From Mycoemilia scoparia (lineage: Eukaryota; Kickxellomycota; Kickxellomycetes; Kickxellales; Kickxellaceae): 64,000 nt of DNA. Made by a program: the position numbers and the translations under genes. The stretch lies in NCBI GenBank assembly GCA_027575805.1, contig JANBPU010000046.1, positions 1 to 64,000 of the forward strand. The letters run 5' to 3'. Under the pieces are notes generated by a model that was not told the origin of the DNA, ran no database searches, and worked only from the letters and a program-made list of their open reading frames with translations. This document shows positions 32,201 to 44,605 of this stretch, one piece after another. Within the stretch, counting starts at the first letter, position 1; every line of letters starts with the position of its first letter.

Positions 32201-35200
32201 TTCCGAGACACTGCCACTGCTTTCAGTCCCACTTCTTTCTCTTTTCTGGGTTTCATGGTCATTAAAATCATTATCGGCCTTTTCATCAGATACATTGTTT
32301 TCGAGTTGCTTATTGTCCGAAGCGACAGCAATGTTTTCTTGATCGGAATTCTTTGGTTTAGTGGAACTTTGTTGGGTAGAGGTGTATTTTATGTCAGTTA
32401 GTGGTGCGGTGGCAATGGGACTGAACGAAAAGTCCCACTTGAGTGGACTTCTTATTATCTCCACAGAAGCCAGCTGGGAATCAACCACGCTAGAAGACGT
32501 TGTCTTTGGTCCACTGTTGATTTTTGCAAAGAAGCTAGTATCAACATATAGCCCAGGATGCGTAGGTTCGGACGAGTCTGATGTGGGTTGCGAATTTTTT
32601 ATAATTTCTGGAGAATTTAATGGCTCCTGAACAGATTCTGCGACAGATGGTCTTGTATTCTCTTTGGTTATTTCCACCAAATCGTTGTCAGAGGCTGTCA
32701 AAGGGTTTGCGCTAGTAAGAGTAATGTTCGAATCTTGTGGCGTAGCACCATGTATAACAAAATAGATTGCTCTTCCTGAGGCCGCATGAATACACCTCAT
32801 CAACAGCTCCTCATCGGTAAGGATTCTTCTCAAGGGTGCTTTGTCCTCACAAACAGCAATAGTAACTTTTGGAGACCTGGCATTAATATTTAAGGCCCTG
32901 GATATCTTGTCATATATACCAGCACCTGTTAAAGCACCAGATATATTGATTATATGTGGTTCATTTTCGCCTTCTAAATAAACCTGGATCTTCTTATCTG
33001 AAACTCGCTGATCACTCCATTCTCCATAATTGTGGGGCAAAGTTCCAGACCCAGCTTCTCCGCCGTTGCTGCGTTCGTGGTATGACCCCACTATATTATC
33101 ATCGCCATCATCATGGTTCTTTTCAGCACTACTATGGAGCGATGATACCGATCCCAAATGCTTTGAATCTAACTTTTCATGAGCCATCCACTCTCTTTCA
33201 TCATCTTGGCTTGTGCTTGACAATGGGCCATTGTATCTTGGTGAAGGGTATTTGTATGAATGATTTCCTTGGCGGCGGGAAATAGCAGGGCGACGAAGTG
33301 GTGCACGACGCATGGAAGATATATGCAAACCTTCAGAACGGTGGTTAGGGTCACTGGGCCTCCTTGTTTTAGAAAATGATGTCGGCAGTGATTTGTCATT
33401 GGTGCTAAAATCAGTCTTGATGGTAATTCCTGGATGGGACTTCTTGCCCGATCCAGAAGACCATGTATTGCTTCCAGACTTGGTCGCGTTTTGCGGATTT
33501 GGTGATATTGAAGATTCTTTTACACTTCCAGCACTGCTCATGCTTTGTAAAACATCATCGCCTTTGTTCCCACTATTGGATGTTTGGGATAGCTCCTCGG
33601 CAGAACCCTTAGGACTACCCTTTAGAGAACTATAATCAACAAAAGGATGGCTATTTTTTCTTTGTCCAGTGGGGAACCCCAAATTTGCGGATCCTGAAAT
33701 AGTATGTGGGCTTGATGTCCCAGTATTTCCTGATGTCGAGCCTTTGGTAACATTCTGATCATTTTCGCCATGTTTTCCATAGCCCAGGTACCTAAAATCT
33801 ATGATCTTGAAGGTGGAGGAAGATTGGGCTTTTGACTTTGATGTGCCTGACTGAGTAGGTGCAGACTTTGATACCTTCATACTTGTTGTGGGATTTGATG
33901 CCAGCTTGCTAAACGAGGATTTCCTTGTCTTTTGTGGATATAATCGCGCAATCTTCTTGCCCTTATTCTGTGCATTGGCTTTTTCTCTGTATATCATCTG
34001 CTGCTCATATATATGATCGGCATGCTTCATGAACTCTGCCAAAGAAACTTTTGAATCTTTGTGTTTCTTTATGCTGGAATCGTCACTAGAATAATCAGAA
34101 TCAGTGTCTTCCTCTTGAAGCCTATTTTCGAGGTTGAACCTCACACGTGCCTTGGTTGCGTTATTTACAGATTCTTTCCTTTCAATCTCCCCACCGATAA
34201 TGCTTGGTAGGGAAGTGTTAAATTCCTTCCCAATATCTAGTCCAGAGCCAAACAAAGAAAAGTTTGGCGAAAGATTATTCAAGGAAGTTGTAGATATGTT
34301 GCTCATATCCAGTGAGTTATATGTCCTGGGCTGTAGCTCATCAAGAGATGGGGGACCCGATGTCATGCTTGGGAAGGGGCTAACTGAATCAGCATCATCC
34401 TCTCCATCATCCTCCTCACTTGGCGGATCCTGGTGCTTGAGTCTTTGGTACAAGTCTTGGTTGAGTGAAGTATAGTCAAGGAGATAGTCTTTGTCCTGCT
34501 CTTTATCTGAAGACGAATCACTGCCGTAACTATCCTCATTCTCAATGTCGCTTCCATCTTCTTCATCTTTTGAATTATTGGCGATGTTATCCTTAAATGA
34601 CTGATGGCGCAGCTTGATCATGTCTGAAGAAGGCAGCGGTTGCATATACGAATCAAATTTTCTCCGTGGCCCATCATAGTCTAGATTGGCATCCCCAGAT
34701 TCGTTGTCATCGTCGTCATCGCTGTTGTTTGTGGAGTTAGTATTTGTGCTGCTGCTGCTTCCATCATGGTTTTCTGAATCACTATCAGAGGATGCTGACT
34801 CGTGCTCATCAGTCATTGTGCTTGTCCACCCAGTTGCTTCTGTGTTTGTAGAAACTTTTGAATTTCTAGATTGCTGATATGGGAGGTCCTCTTCTTTAAA
34901 TAAGGTTGGTGATACCAGAGATATACCCTTGAGCTCTTCAGCTTTTAGACTCTCTTGTTTCTGTGACACTTCTGGCTGGTGGTAGGTCTGCAATGGAAGA
35001 AGTGGGGCATGAGCTTTCATTTGGGGCTCTATGTCCTCAACCACGGAGTCCATTTTAGCATTGTTTTTTGCTAGTGGACTCGTCTCAACGGGGTTGAATT
35101 TTTTAGGATTAGAGTTGGACCTGGACCTGGACCTTAGGTTTGCAATCTTATCCATTATCGCACCAAACCCACGCTTCGGCCCTTTATTCCCGTTATGCTT

Positions 35201-37741
35201 TTCTGGATCATCAGGTTCCAGAGGGGAATCCTCGGATACCTGGGGAAATTTATGTCTTGCCTTGTCCTTTGGTGATGTATACCCCTTGAAATTATAAATA
35301 TTAATCTGCTGGGATGGTATATTGTCCTTCAGAGAAGGTGCTGGTCTTTCCTCAAGGCTTTTCATGTCTGCACTGGGTTTAGATTTTAATGGAATGGGTG
35401 GAAGTGCTTTTTTTGGAGCTAGTGTTTTCAGAAGTGGTGGTGAGGGCATTTCTGGTATACTATGATCAGGCAATGACCCTGAATTTGATTGTGTTGTTAA
35501 TACAGCGGCTGATGTGCTTGGCCTTTTGATTTCTGGAACTGGTGGGATGATTTCATCCTGAGGAGCAGGAGTCCTTGAAACGTCTGTAGATGAACCAGCA
35601 AACAGAGATTGTGACCCAGGTGACATATCAGTGTATGCACCAATACGTGCGTTAGTTGACTTGGGCTTTATATTTCGACCATAAATGTGGCGCTTCATGC
35701 TCGAAGTAGATCCTGTGTCGCTTTGCCCATTTGTTTCATTTAACTTGGCATTGATAGATCTTTTGGCATTTATAAATGAGGCAATGCTTGTTTTGGAACG
35801 AACTTCAGGTGGTGCCCGGTATCTGTTGTTTTTTGGCAAGACAGGAATTGCAGTCATGGGTTTGCCCTTCTTGAAGTTAGTATAACCTTTTGGAAGTCTT
35901 GTCCGTGATGCTATTTCATTGCCACTCCCCCATCCGTGGGCCGTTTTTGCCCGTGATGGCTGAGGCTTCAAGTTTTCTGATGATGGCTCCTTTGATGGTC
36001 CCGATTCCTTCTGGTGTTGGTCTTTATCTCCGTCATCGGGTCCTGCCTTTGACCTTGAACTCTTTACAGAAGACTTGTCATCCAAAACAAACGACAAAGA
36101 GGCTGAATTAATATTGGATTCAAAAGTGGGCTCAAATATGCTTTTTGCTGAGGGTCGAGAATTTGTAGGGGTAGCGCTGGGTATGGTAGCACTGATCCTC
36201 CTTGTCTGGTTTTTGTGGATCAAATTAGTATTGATACTAAGAGTTTTTGCTGTAAAGCCTTCCCCACTCTGTATGTGCTGCTGGTTAGACTGGTACTGTG
36301 CTTTAGATGATAGTGATGATGGATGAGTTGAATCATGAGAACCCCGCGGCTGGTACTGATTCCTGATCGAGGCATCATTTGTACTGCTCGTTGCACTGCT
36401 TTGATGATATGGTCCCAAAAGAGGCATTGCATTGTGTGATAGTGTGCCGCCAGTCGATATATGCAGATAATTTGGTGAGCCATTCTGCAGCCATAAGGAT
36501 GGGCTTGATAATTGAATGGGTGAATTTCTTATTGAAGAAAGGCTGTCTCTGTCAGCATGTGCACTATTACGGTAGCTCCGATGGGTTGACGAGGGCCTTG
36601 CGCTAGTGGGGGTGGCAACGCCATCGGGCCTTAGAAGTCGCTGCTCATCCTTATCAACGTGACTGCTGTTAAATGACCTGTACCCTGTATCAATTGGTGC
36701 TAACCCAATCTCACTGCCATCACAACCAGCATTAGCAAAAGACCCTGGCCTCCCTTTCGACCTAGCCCTGCTATGCCTCGTATTAAGCCTATTTTGGTCA
36801 CTTCCGTAGCCCCTTGAGGACTCCGAGCATGTGGGTGTAGTTGTCTTCGAGGAAGCCTTGGTATTGCCGACATTAGATGGAAGTGATGTCGTGTCCAGGC
36901 TTAGATTCGGCTGTTCCAGAGAATTGCCCTGATTGGATTTTTGCCCTGCAACATGCTGGTCTGATATGACTGAATTGGGCTTGCTTGATACATCGCTGTT
37001 CCTTTTTGAAGATGTTGACGAAAATGGTGGCTGCAAAGACAAGGGTGTGCTATTATCAGTTGCTGTTGTTGTATGTGGCTCATCTTTGATAGTTGAGAGC
37101 TTAGAAATATTGGATAAATTGTTTATAGTGTATTTGGGTTGTCCACTTCCTTGATCCAGAGAGGAAAAAAGGATTCCTTCGGAATAGAATGACAGTTGCC
37201 TGATAGCTTTGATGAGCCTCGTATGGTCACTTGGCTTAGTATTTGGAATATCCATCCTTTCAAGGTCACGAATTGTTAGGTTACAAAAGGCAGTTGGGGT
37301 TATTCCTTGCTCTATGTCATTGGTCAAATACAAAATGTTATAATACAAACATAATAATACCCCTAATGTGTGGAGGAGCAGCATCAAAATCTTGAGGCAA
37401 ATAAAAATATATACTACATTGGCGTTTATCCACGCCACTTCAAGCAACCAACAATGTGGGACATGGATATTCTCTCTAGAAGCTCTTGTAACGCGCATTG
37501 AAATACAAGTAGCATTAAAATATCACCTCTTACCTCTGAAAGGAGTCACATATGCTCCAAAGTTTTTGCTCTCTAACCAAGACATGATTGCTTCAAGGTT
37601 TTGGAACGGAGTATGTATAATTGGGTGTTGCTCAGAGCCAAATTGTCCTGAATTTGGCCCCTGTTGTTGTTGCTGTTGTGTCAGTGTCAAAGGCAAGGAA
37701 TCCACAGGAGGAGCATTTTGCTCCAAATTAGGCAATGCCAT
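29258..37741 (-). CDS. Giant MAPKKK with SAM, RA-like and kinase domains (Bck1/Ste11 type)
   Basis: Two exons (37534-37741, 29258-37311) give 2,753 residues, far longer than yeast Bck1 (about 1,480) or Ste11 (about 720). A SAM domain spans the intron (residues about 45-110: IMSWLESKNFGAYVTPF, then TAFCNLTIRDLERMDI). A very long Ser/Asn/Pro-rich disordered region with acidic tracts follows. An RA/ubiquitin-like domain lies near 1508-1595 (KIQVYLEGENEPHIINI ... RRILTDEELLMRCI). The kinase is C-terminal (about 2465-2740): GKGSFGQV, VKQIKV, LHRDIKGANIL, ISDFGISKK, GSLYWMAPEVLSRDGYSAKV. The domain order is that of Ste11; the kinase sequence (IVQYLGF, GYSAKVDVWS) is closer to Bck1/Mkh1 of the cell-wall integrity cascade. 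It phosphorylates a MAPKK by family. The start sits in a strong context (GCCACCATGGC). EAIMSWL-type SAM suggests recruitment by an adaptor. Confidence 0.88.
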
Positions 37742-38966
37742 GGTGGCTATAGCAGACTCTCACTTGGTAAAAGGGCAGTGGAACCTTCCAAGCCAAACCA
37801 ACCAAGTAGAGCTGGTATGTATGTTTATATGTGTGTGTGTTTGCGTATCTGTGCGGTTGTGAATATAACGGTACTCAGGTAGTTTAACACAAATTATATA
37901 TGCCGGCTGAGCCTGAAAGAGACACAACTAGATTCCACAAATAGTTAGCCGTAATGTGAAGTGACCCTATGTTAAGAATAAATAATAAAGACAGGGAGTT
38001 TATAAAGGGTGTGAATAAAGTATAAAATACAAAAAGAAAGCTAGGCTCATAAGAGCTGGAGCTACATACTGCAAGCTAGAGCCAAAAGACATATACAACC
38101 ATACCCACTGAGTTGCACAGTGCACCGTACAGTACTTGGAAAGGAGGCTGGCATTCAAAAAGCCAGGTCTTGGGACTTCATTTTAGTTGTTCTGCAAGCT
38201 ACTCAATTTGCTAGGCCTCTCGTTGTTTTATCTAAAATTGCTATTAAATCCAGATTGCAGACTTGCATTGGGCCGTATTGTATTTTCGAGCACACTGTGC
38301 CCTTTCTGTGTGTGGAAACTGGCAAGTTCCCCATCAATAGGGAACAGACAAATAGCCTCTCATACACTACCTGCAAAATCAGCTCATGAGCTAACTTTGC
38401 ATTTTAGCTGGCGGAGTCTTGCAGCGATGATTGGTTGTTATCCAAGGGAATCTCGTCCTATGCCCTTTTAGAGAAGGAGACACTACCAACTGTTATACTG
38501 AGGGCTGGCTTGATGCTGTCTATGACAACCTGGATCAGGCAAAAAGCCACCTCGCACAGCGAGCTCTCACAAAAAAATATTAAGCATCAGCTTTCCTCCA
38601 TAAGCCCAGTATGGCAGTAACTGGACTTTTTGAATCCCCGGCCTGAACACAAATAAAAAGCTCCAAAGGCATATATCTAATTGCAGAATGGCATAGTAGA
38701 ATAATTTGGTGATCTTATTTCTGCTGTGTGATCAGCTTATTTTTGTTAAATCCAGCTATGGCGCTCTCAAGTTTTACTCAAACACAACTAACCCCAATCA
38801 AAACTTTTTGGCCCTTGCCCCCTTTTTACTGAGGACAGTATATCTCCCAAGAAACAAGGCTTTCGGTCCAGTTCAACTCTTGTTTTTGATCTTTTATATC
38901 CAAGGCTGGACATTTGCCATACCGACATTGCTCGTGTTACATTAAATCTCCTGAATCTTTCATAAA
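37742..38966. other. Divergent promoter region of the MAPKKK and RLI1 genes
   Basis: About 1.2 kb with no exon recognised on either strand; includes a GT-rich run close to the MAPKKK start (about 37829-37852) and CT-rich stretches toward RLI1. Confidence 0.55.
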
Positions 38967-40881
38967 ATGTCTAGCAAAAACACTCGTATTGCGATTGTCC
39001 ATACTGACAAATGCAAGCCCAAAAAATGCCAGCTGGAATGCAAAAAGGGCTGCCCAGTAAACCGCGTTGGTAAGCTAAATTGGCAATTTGTGTTATGTAT
39101 CAATTGCGTGGCCAAATCACAGGCATTTTATAACATCATTCCTTTGAAATCGCGTCATTACAGGCAAACTATGTATTACAGTAACGCCGGCCTCAAAAAC
39201 TTCCGAAATCTCTGAAACAATGTGCATTGGTTGTGGTATTTGTGTTAAAAAGTGCCCCTTTGGCGCTATCACTATCATTAACCTCCCTACTAACCTCGAA
39301 AAGGACACAACTCATCGCTATGGTCCAAACTCGTTCAAGCTGCACAGACTCCCTATGCCACGTCCTGGAGAAGTCTTGGGTCTCGTAGGCACCAACGGTA
39401 TTGGCAAGTCTACCGCCCTTAAAATCCTTTCCGGAAAGCTAAAGCCCAACCTTGGCCGCTTCGACAGTCCCCCAGACTGGGAGGCTATTCTTAAATTCTT
39501 CCGTGGCTCTGAACTACAAAACTACTTTACCAAGATTCTCGAAGACAACCTCACAGCCAAGATCAAACCCCAATGGGTCGATGCTATGCCCAGATCGGTC
39601 CGTGGTAAGGTTGGCCAGCTCATCCGTGCCAAGTCTGCCCTCAACAACACCGATTTCTTGATTGACCAGCTGGATCTTGAGGATGTTTTGGAGCGTGAGG
39701 TTTCTCAGCTCTCTGGTGGTGAGCTCCAGCGTTTCGCTATTGCGGCCACATGTATCCAGGACTGTGATGTTTATATGTTTGACGAGCCATCCAGTTACCT
39801 CGACGTAAAGCAGCGTCTCAATGCTGCCCGTGTTATCCGTAGCATGGTTGAAGCAAGAAGGAATGCCACATATGTCATTTGCGTTGAGCACGATTTGTCA
39901 GTCCTTGATTACCTTTCGGACTTTGTTTGCGTTCTCTACGGTGTTCCTTCTGTATATGGTGTTGTAACTATGCCCTACTCTGTCAGAGAAGGCATCAATA
40001 TCTTCCTTGACGGTATGATTCCAACAGAAAATCTTCGCTTCCGTGAAGAGTCGTTGTCATTCAGACTTATGGAAACCGTTGATGATGAGGAAGAAATTAA
40101 GCAATTCCGCCACTACTCGTATCCCAAGATGACAAAGACCCTTGGCGATTTCAAGCTCCGCGTTGAGGAGGGTGAATTCACTGACTCCGAGATTATTGTC
40201 CTCCTTGGGCAAAATGGTACTGGCAAAACGACACTCATTAAGATGCTTGCTGGTCTCTTGAAGCCTGACCAGAAGAATGTCGAGGTCCCTGAGCTCAACG
40301 TGTCTTACAAGCCCCAAAAGATTGCACCAAAATTCTCTGGCACAGTGCGCATGTTGCTCCTCCAGAAGATCCGGGGTATGTTCCTTCACCCACAATTCCA
40401 GACCGATGTCGTCAAGCCCATGAAGATCGATGATATCATTGACAATGATGTCCAGAGTTTGTCCGGTGGTGAGTTGCAACGTGTTGCTCTTGTACTTGCT
40501 CTTGGTAAGCCTGCAGACGTCTACCTCATCGACGAGCCCTCTGCCTATCTCGATTCAGAGCAGCGTATCGTTGCTGCCAAGGTCATCAAGAGATTCATTT
40601 TGCACGCCAAGAAAACCGCATTCATCGTCGAGCACGATTTCATTATGGGCACATATCTTGCTGACCGTGTGGTCGTTATGGAAGGTACACCATCCGTCGA
40701 TGCGATTGCCACTACCCCGCAGAGCCTTGTCACTGGTATGAACAACTTCCTCCGCGCGTTGGATATCAGTTTCCGTCGTGACCCAACCAACTTCCGCCCT
40801 CGCATCAACAAGATGAATTCAGTCAAAGACAAGGAACAGAAGGTTGCTGGTAACTTCTACTTCCTGGAAAACGAGTCCTAG
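38967..40881 (+). CDS. RLI1: ABCE1/Rli1 ribosome recycling ATPase
   Basis: Two exons (38967-39069, 39164-40881) give 606 residues, the usual length. Rli1 is a soluble twin ABC ATPase that splits ribosomes after termination and acts in initiation. The N-terminal domain has both ferredoxin-type 4Fe-4S motifs: [15 protein letters not shown] (just before the intron) and [18 protein letters not shown]1 has Walker [10 protein letters not shown], signature [10 protein letters not shown] and Walker [16 protein letters not shown]2 has [19 protein letters not shown] and [12 protein letters not shown]. The codon usage is visibly more C-ending (ATC, GTC, AAG, CTC) than in neighbours, as expected for a highly expressed gene. 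The intron is canonical. Confidence 0.97.
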
Positions 40882-41561
40882 ATTGCTGTAGATATCATAA
40901 TACAACCCTAAGATAAACTTGGAATAGAGCTGGATCATTGCATTTGGATCTCTCTTTCTCTTTCCATTCTCATTACCGCCGCCCACTCATGTCAACCTGT
41001 TCTACTGGAAGTCACTGGATTTTACTATTGAATCATAATCATAATACTGGGCTTCTAGAAAGATTTTGGAACACGCCCTCTTTATTTTTATTTCTCCTTA
41101 TTTCATTTATAACCCACTTTTGATGGTATTTCTCTCTATTTTCATTGCAAAAAATTACCCTACCACAACAATCCAATCAATATGATAATTATCAACCCAA
41201 ATACTGAAGATATGTTAAAATAACGACCATTGCTCCAGATTTCAAGTCAGACTGCCTTTGTGTTTCTTTGTAAAAAAATCACGTCCACATCCAAAGTATG
41301 CAAATCTATCAATTGTGGAAACATTTTTAGATATGATCGACGTTGACTGAGTTTAGAATTGCAAAGCCAGAGCATTGTTTTGACAAATGGACGCTGATTC
41401 ATTTATCAACATCAGAAATTAATATTGCTTTATAATATAGTATGCCCCTCCGTTTAGACTTTGAAACTTGACGCCTATAAATATGCGGCGATTATTTACA
41501 GAAAAACGCTTTTTTTATTTTTTTTTGCCTTGAAGTTCAACTAATTGTTTTGTTTTATAGA
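40882..41561. other. RLI1 3' flank and MIR-protein promoter
   Basis: No coding exon seen. The sequence immediately before the next ATG (CTAATTGTTTTGTTTTATAG) looks like a branch site plus acceptor, so a 5' UTR intron, or a short upstream coding exon, of the MIR-domain gene may end at 41560. Confidence 0.5.
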
Positions 41562-44441
41562 ATGGCATCTGTTGGTAAACTTCACCTACTTGCTTCTCCA
41601 GCCAAAATATCTAATGTTGTTTCAGTATTGGGAGAGCACGACGAGCTTGGTGTCGATTCCAAAATGCAAGCATCGCCAAGCACTTTATGTATGACTGACC
41701 CCAAAGACAATGAAAAGGATGACCTGCAAAAACCTGACAAATTTGAACCACTAGGAGGACAAGCTGGCAATGATGATGCATCTAATATTATCAAGGCCAC
41801 AACGTCAGAAGTCCAAAACAAACAATATAGAGAACCTGTTTCAAAGATTAAAAACCGCATAGCTGCAAGAATATTATCTGGGTCATATGGGGCCACCATG
41901 GCTTATAGAAATAAATTTAGAGATAGTATTTCAACTCATTCTGACCTGGATGGGTCGACTGTGGTGGAGGTTGGAAATGTAGAAAAGTTGACTCCAGATC
42001 CAACCCGCCATTTCCATTTCCAAGACATGTCAAAAAATGATATCACTAGAAATTACCAAAGGATATATGAGCAGACAAAAAACCAGACTACTTTTGAATC
42101 TGAACTGGTTAGTATTAACACCAAAGGGAACAAGTCTAGAGTACATTCACAACAACAGCCAAAAACTATTGATGTTCAACCACAAGAATTTCTCAATGCC
42201 AATAAAATTGTAGAAAACATCCCATTGAATCACAAAGCTTCCTTAAACAAAGTGAAACAAGGTATACAGAAAGACAAAAAGAGCGCTACAGAGCTATTAA
42301 ACAATAAAAAGATCCTGAATTCAAAATTGGGACAGATCGAAAATGAACCATCAGCCAGTGTTGAACATCCAACTGAAAAGGATGATAACTGCACAGGTAG
42401 ATTTTTGGAAAAGCTTGGCAAGATGTTTAAAAAGGGTAGTAGCAAGAAGAATAAGGAATCTGAACAACAAAATGGCAAATCCAATGTTAAAACAAAAGAT
42501 AAGGTTCAAAAAGCCCCAAAAACTAATGGTAACACATGCCAGCAGCCTTCATGTGCTTTTCAAAACCCTCCAATAAACTATAACCCACATATAGTCCCAA
42601 TCTCATTCTGTATTTGCAATGGTCCGTCTCAAATCCCAAATAAATCATTGCCAACCAACAATACTCACACCAATTTCCATACTAATGAGCAAGGTCATCA
42701 GCAATATAAAAGTCATAGTAATGAATCCCTAGATACATCCTCAACATACATACCAGGCGATATTAGTGTCAATACAACCAATTCAAACAAAAGCTTCATC
42801 CAGCCATTTTCCCGTTTTATCAAATCCAAGTCAACAGGTGCGCTACTTGCAATGGCGGCATACTTGTTCTTTAAAAAAGAGGGCTATCTAAAAAAGATGT
42901 TAGAAGAACACCTTAAAGATGGAGATGAGGATGTTTCGAGCAAAAAAAAGGTAGAGAAAGTAAAGGAAAAGAATAAAAACAAACTAGATAGCTCTCAGTC
43001 AGGGTGTCAACTGCCTTTGCCAGTATCACCACCGTGGATGTATAGTCATCCATACCCTGTTACTCAGCAGCCTCCTAATGTATTTTACTTTTATAACAAT
43101 CCAACTAGAATAGACAACTCAAGATCTCGCTGCAGCGATAAAGTGCCTTGGCATTCTCAATTAGTAACATACAATAATCAATTACATCCCTGCAACACTG
43201 AACCTGAAATCCCAAATGATCATAGAAAGGAGAAAGCGATATATTTTAAAGCTAATGATGCATCAGGTGGTAACTCTTCTAAGGCTCAAGAGGCCAGTGC
43301 CAGCCAACAAAAGAAGGCCTGTTGCATTTCAAAGTTATTTTCTTCCCAGCCATCTTTTAAACTACCACATCTACCTCCTCTTACCAATACCAAAGACAGG
43401 CAACAAAGCAATACACAGGGACAAACTACAAGTTCAATAGTAAAAGATGGCTCTAAGAAAGCAAAACGTAATAACATCAGCGACTCTTCTTCCAAGCATT
43501 CCACAGAATCAAACAAGGAAACAATAAACAAAGGTCCCAATCTAATTGGAAAGTGTTCGGGAAACAAGCACTATTTTTCTGAACGCACTCTAACCACACG
43601 CTACCATAGACACATATCTTCGGCACCATACAGCTTTCCAAGAATATACAGCATCCCACCAGCCAACTTAACCGCACAAAAAAGCGACTCCAACATAAAC
43701 CTTATGGGCTCTGTTGTTGCATTCACCGATGCAACCAAAGAATTCAACTTGGGAACACCATTGCAGGTCGATACACACTCATCAACATGTCAATTGGAAG
43801 TTTTTGCTCAAAAAACATGCCCACAAAAATCCGGGTATAGAATTCAGGAACCCACTGATCACTGGCAGATATTACCAACCGTTAGAGATATCAGCTGTAG
43901 TGCTGGGCCATATGTAAGGTACGGCCAACCAATTCGTCTTCTTCATCTAAATTCACGCTGTTTCTTGTATTATAACGACCAGGTTATGGCAAATAGAGCC
44001 GCATTAAGACCACTGCGATCTGAATGTCTCCATTATCAGGACTTGTGTCAGTGCAGGAAATTCAATTCCGATTGTTATGAATGGGTGATTGAAAAGACCA
44101 GTGGCCATCATCCTTCTCAACACATTGAATCAAGCCAAAGTGATGGGTTTTGGAGGGCTGATGATACATTTATTATTAAACATCTAATGACCGGCAGAGT
44201 GGTTTATTACTATGATCCGCGATATCATAACGGCCATAGCCAGAATTTTGGCAACAGCCAAAATATCGACTACAGCTCAATTAATGTATTGGTTTTGTCC
44301 GTCAATAATGACAACTATGGAAAACATGATCCTCATGGTCACAAGGCTTGGAAGATTAATAGAGTAGAAAGATATGTATTTGAATTACCCGAAGGCCAAA
44401 ACAATCAAACTCCTCGTTTACTCTATTTTAGAGATACTTAA
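41562..44441 (+). CDS. Orphan protein with C-terminal MIR-like domain
   Basis: 959 residues in one exon from the first ATG after a likely 5' acceptor. Residues 1-700 are Lys/Asn/Ser-rich and probably disordered, with a short Ala/Leu segment flanked by Lys at about 424-440 (STGALLAMAAYLFFKKEGY) that could be an amphipathic or membrane-proximal helix. The C-terminal 240 residues resemble the beta-trefoil MIR fold of protein O-mannosyltransferases, SDF2 and IP3 receptors: GSVVAFTDAT, LGTPLQVDTH, DHWQILP, then VRYGQPIRLLHLNSRCFLYY and YEWVIEK. It has no glycosyltransferase part. Function unknown; MIR domains usually bind glycans or protein partners. It is not a Pmt (no luminal TM array). The MIR assignment rests on motif spacing only. 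Confidence 0.6.
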   Translation: MASVGKLHLLASPAKISNVVSVLGEHDELGVDSKMQASPSTLCMTDPKDNEKDDLQKPDKFEPLGGQAGNDDASNIIKATTSEVQNKQYREPVSKIKNRIAARILSGSYGATMAYRNKFRDSISTHSDLDGSTVVEVGNVEKLTPDPTRHFHFQDMSKNDITRNYQRIYEQTKNQTTFESELVSINTKGNKSRVHSQQQPKTIDVQPQEFLNANKIVENIPLNHKASLNKVKQGIQKDKKSATELLNNKKILNSKLGQIENEPSASVEHPTEKDDNCTGRFLEKLGKMFKKGSSKKNKESEQQNGKSNVKTKDKVQKAPKTNGNTCQQPSCAFQNPPINYNPHIVPISFCICNGPSQIPNKSLPTNNTHTNFHTNEQGHQQYKSHSNESLDTSSTYIPGDISVNTTNSNKSFIQPFSRFIKSKSTGALLAMAAYLFFKKEGYLKKMLEEHLKDGDEDVSSKKKVEKVKEKNKNKLDSSQSGCQLPLPVSPPWMYSHPYPVTQQPPNVFYFYNNPTRIDNSRSRCSDKVPWHSQLVTYNNQLHPCNTEPEIPNDHRKEKAIYFKANDASGGNSSKAQEASASQQKKACCISKLFSSQPSFKLPHLPPLTNTKDRQQSNTQGQTTSSIVKDGSKKAKRNNISDSSSKHSTESNKETINKGPNLIGKCSGNKHYFSERTLTTRYHRHISSAPYSFPRIYSIPPANLTAQKSDSNINLMGSVVAFTDATKEFNLGTPLQVDTHSSTCQLEVFAQKTCPQKSGYRIQEPTDHWQILPTVRDISCSAGPYVRYGQPIRLLHLNSRCFLYYNDQVMANRAALRPLRSECLHYQDLCQCRKFNSDCYEWVIEKTSGHHPSQHIESSQSDGFWRADDTFIIKHLMTGRVVYYYDPRYHNGHSQNFGNSQNIDYSSINVLVLSVNNDNYGKHDPHGHKAWKINRVERYVFELPEGQNNQTPRLLYFRDT

Positions 44442-44454
44442 CACACATACATGC

Positions 44455-44476
44455 ATATATATATATATATATATAC
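44455..44476. repeat. (AT)n microsatellite
   Basis: An uninterrupted TA run 14 bp past the stop codon of the MIR-domain gene, so in its 3' UTR. Confidence 0.85.
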
Positions 44477-44605
44477 ATTGTATTTTTTAAAACATTTTTG
44501 TTTTTTTTTAATGTAAATAATTTCGTATCATTACAAAAGTAATAAACTACCAGACATCACACACACTCTCACTCACATTTAATACAATTTATTGTGGTTG
44601 GAATT

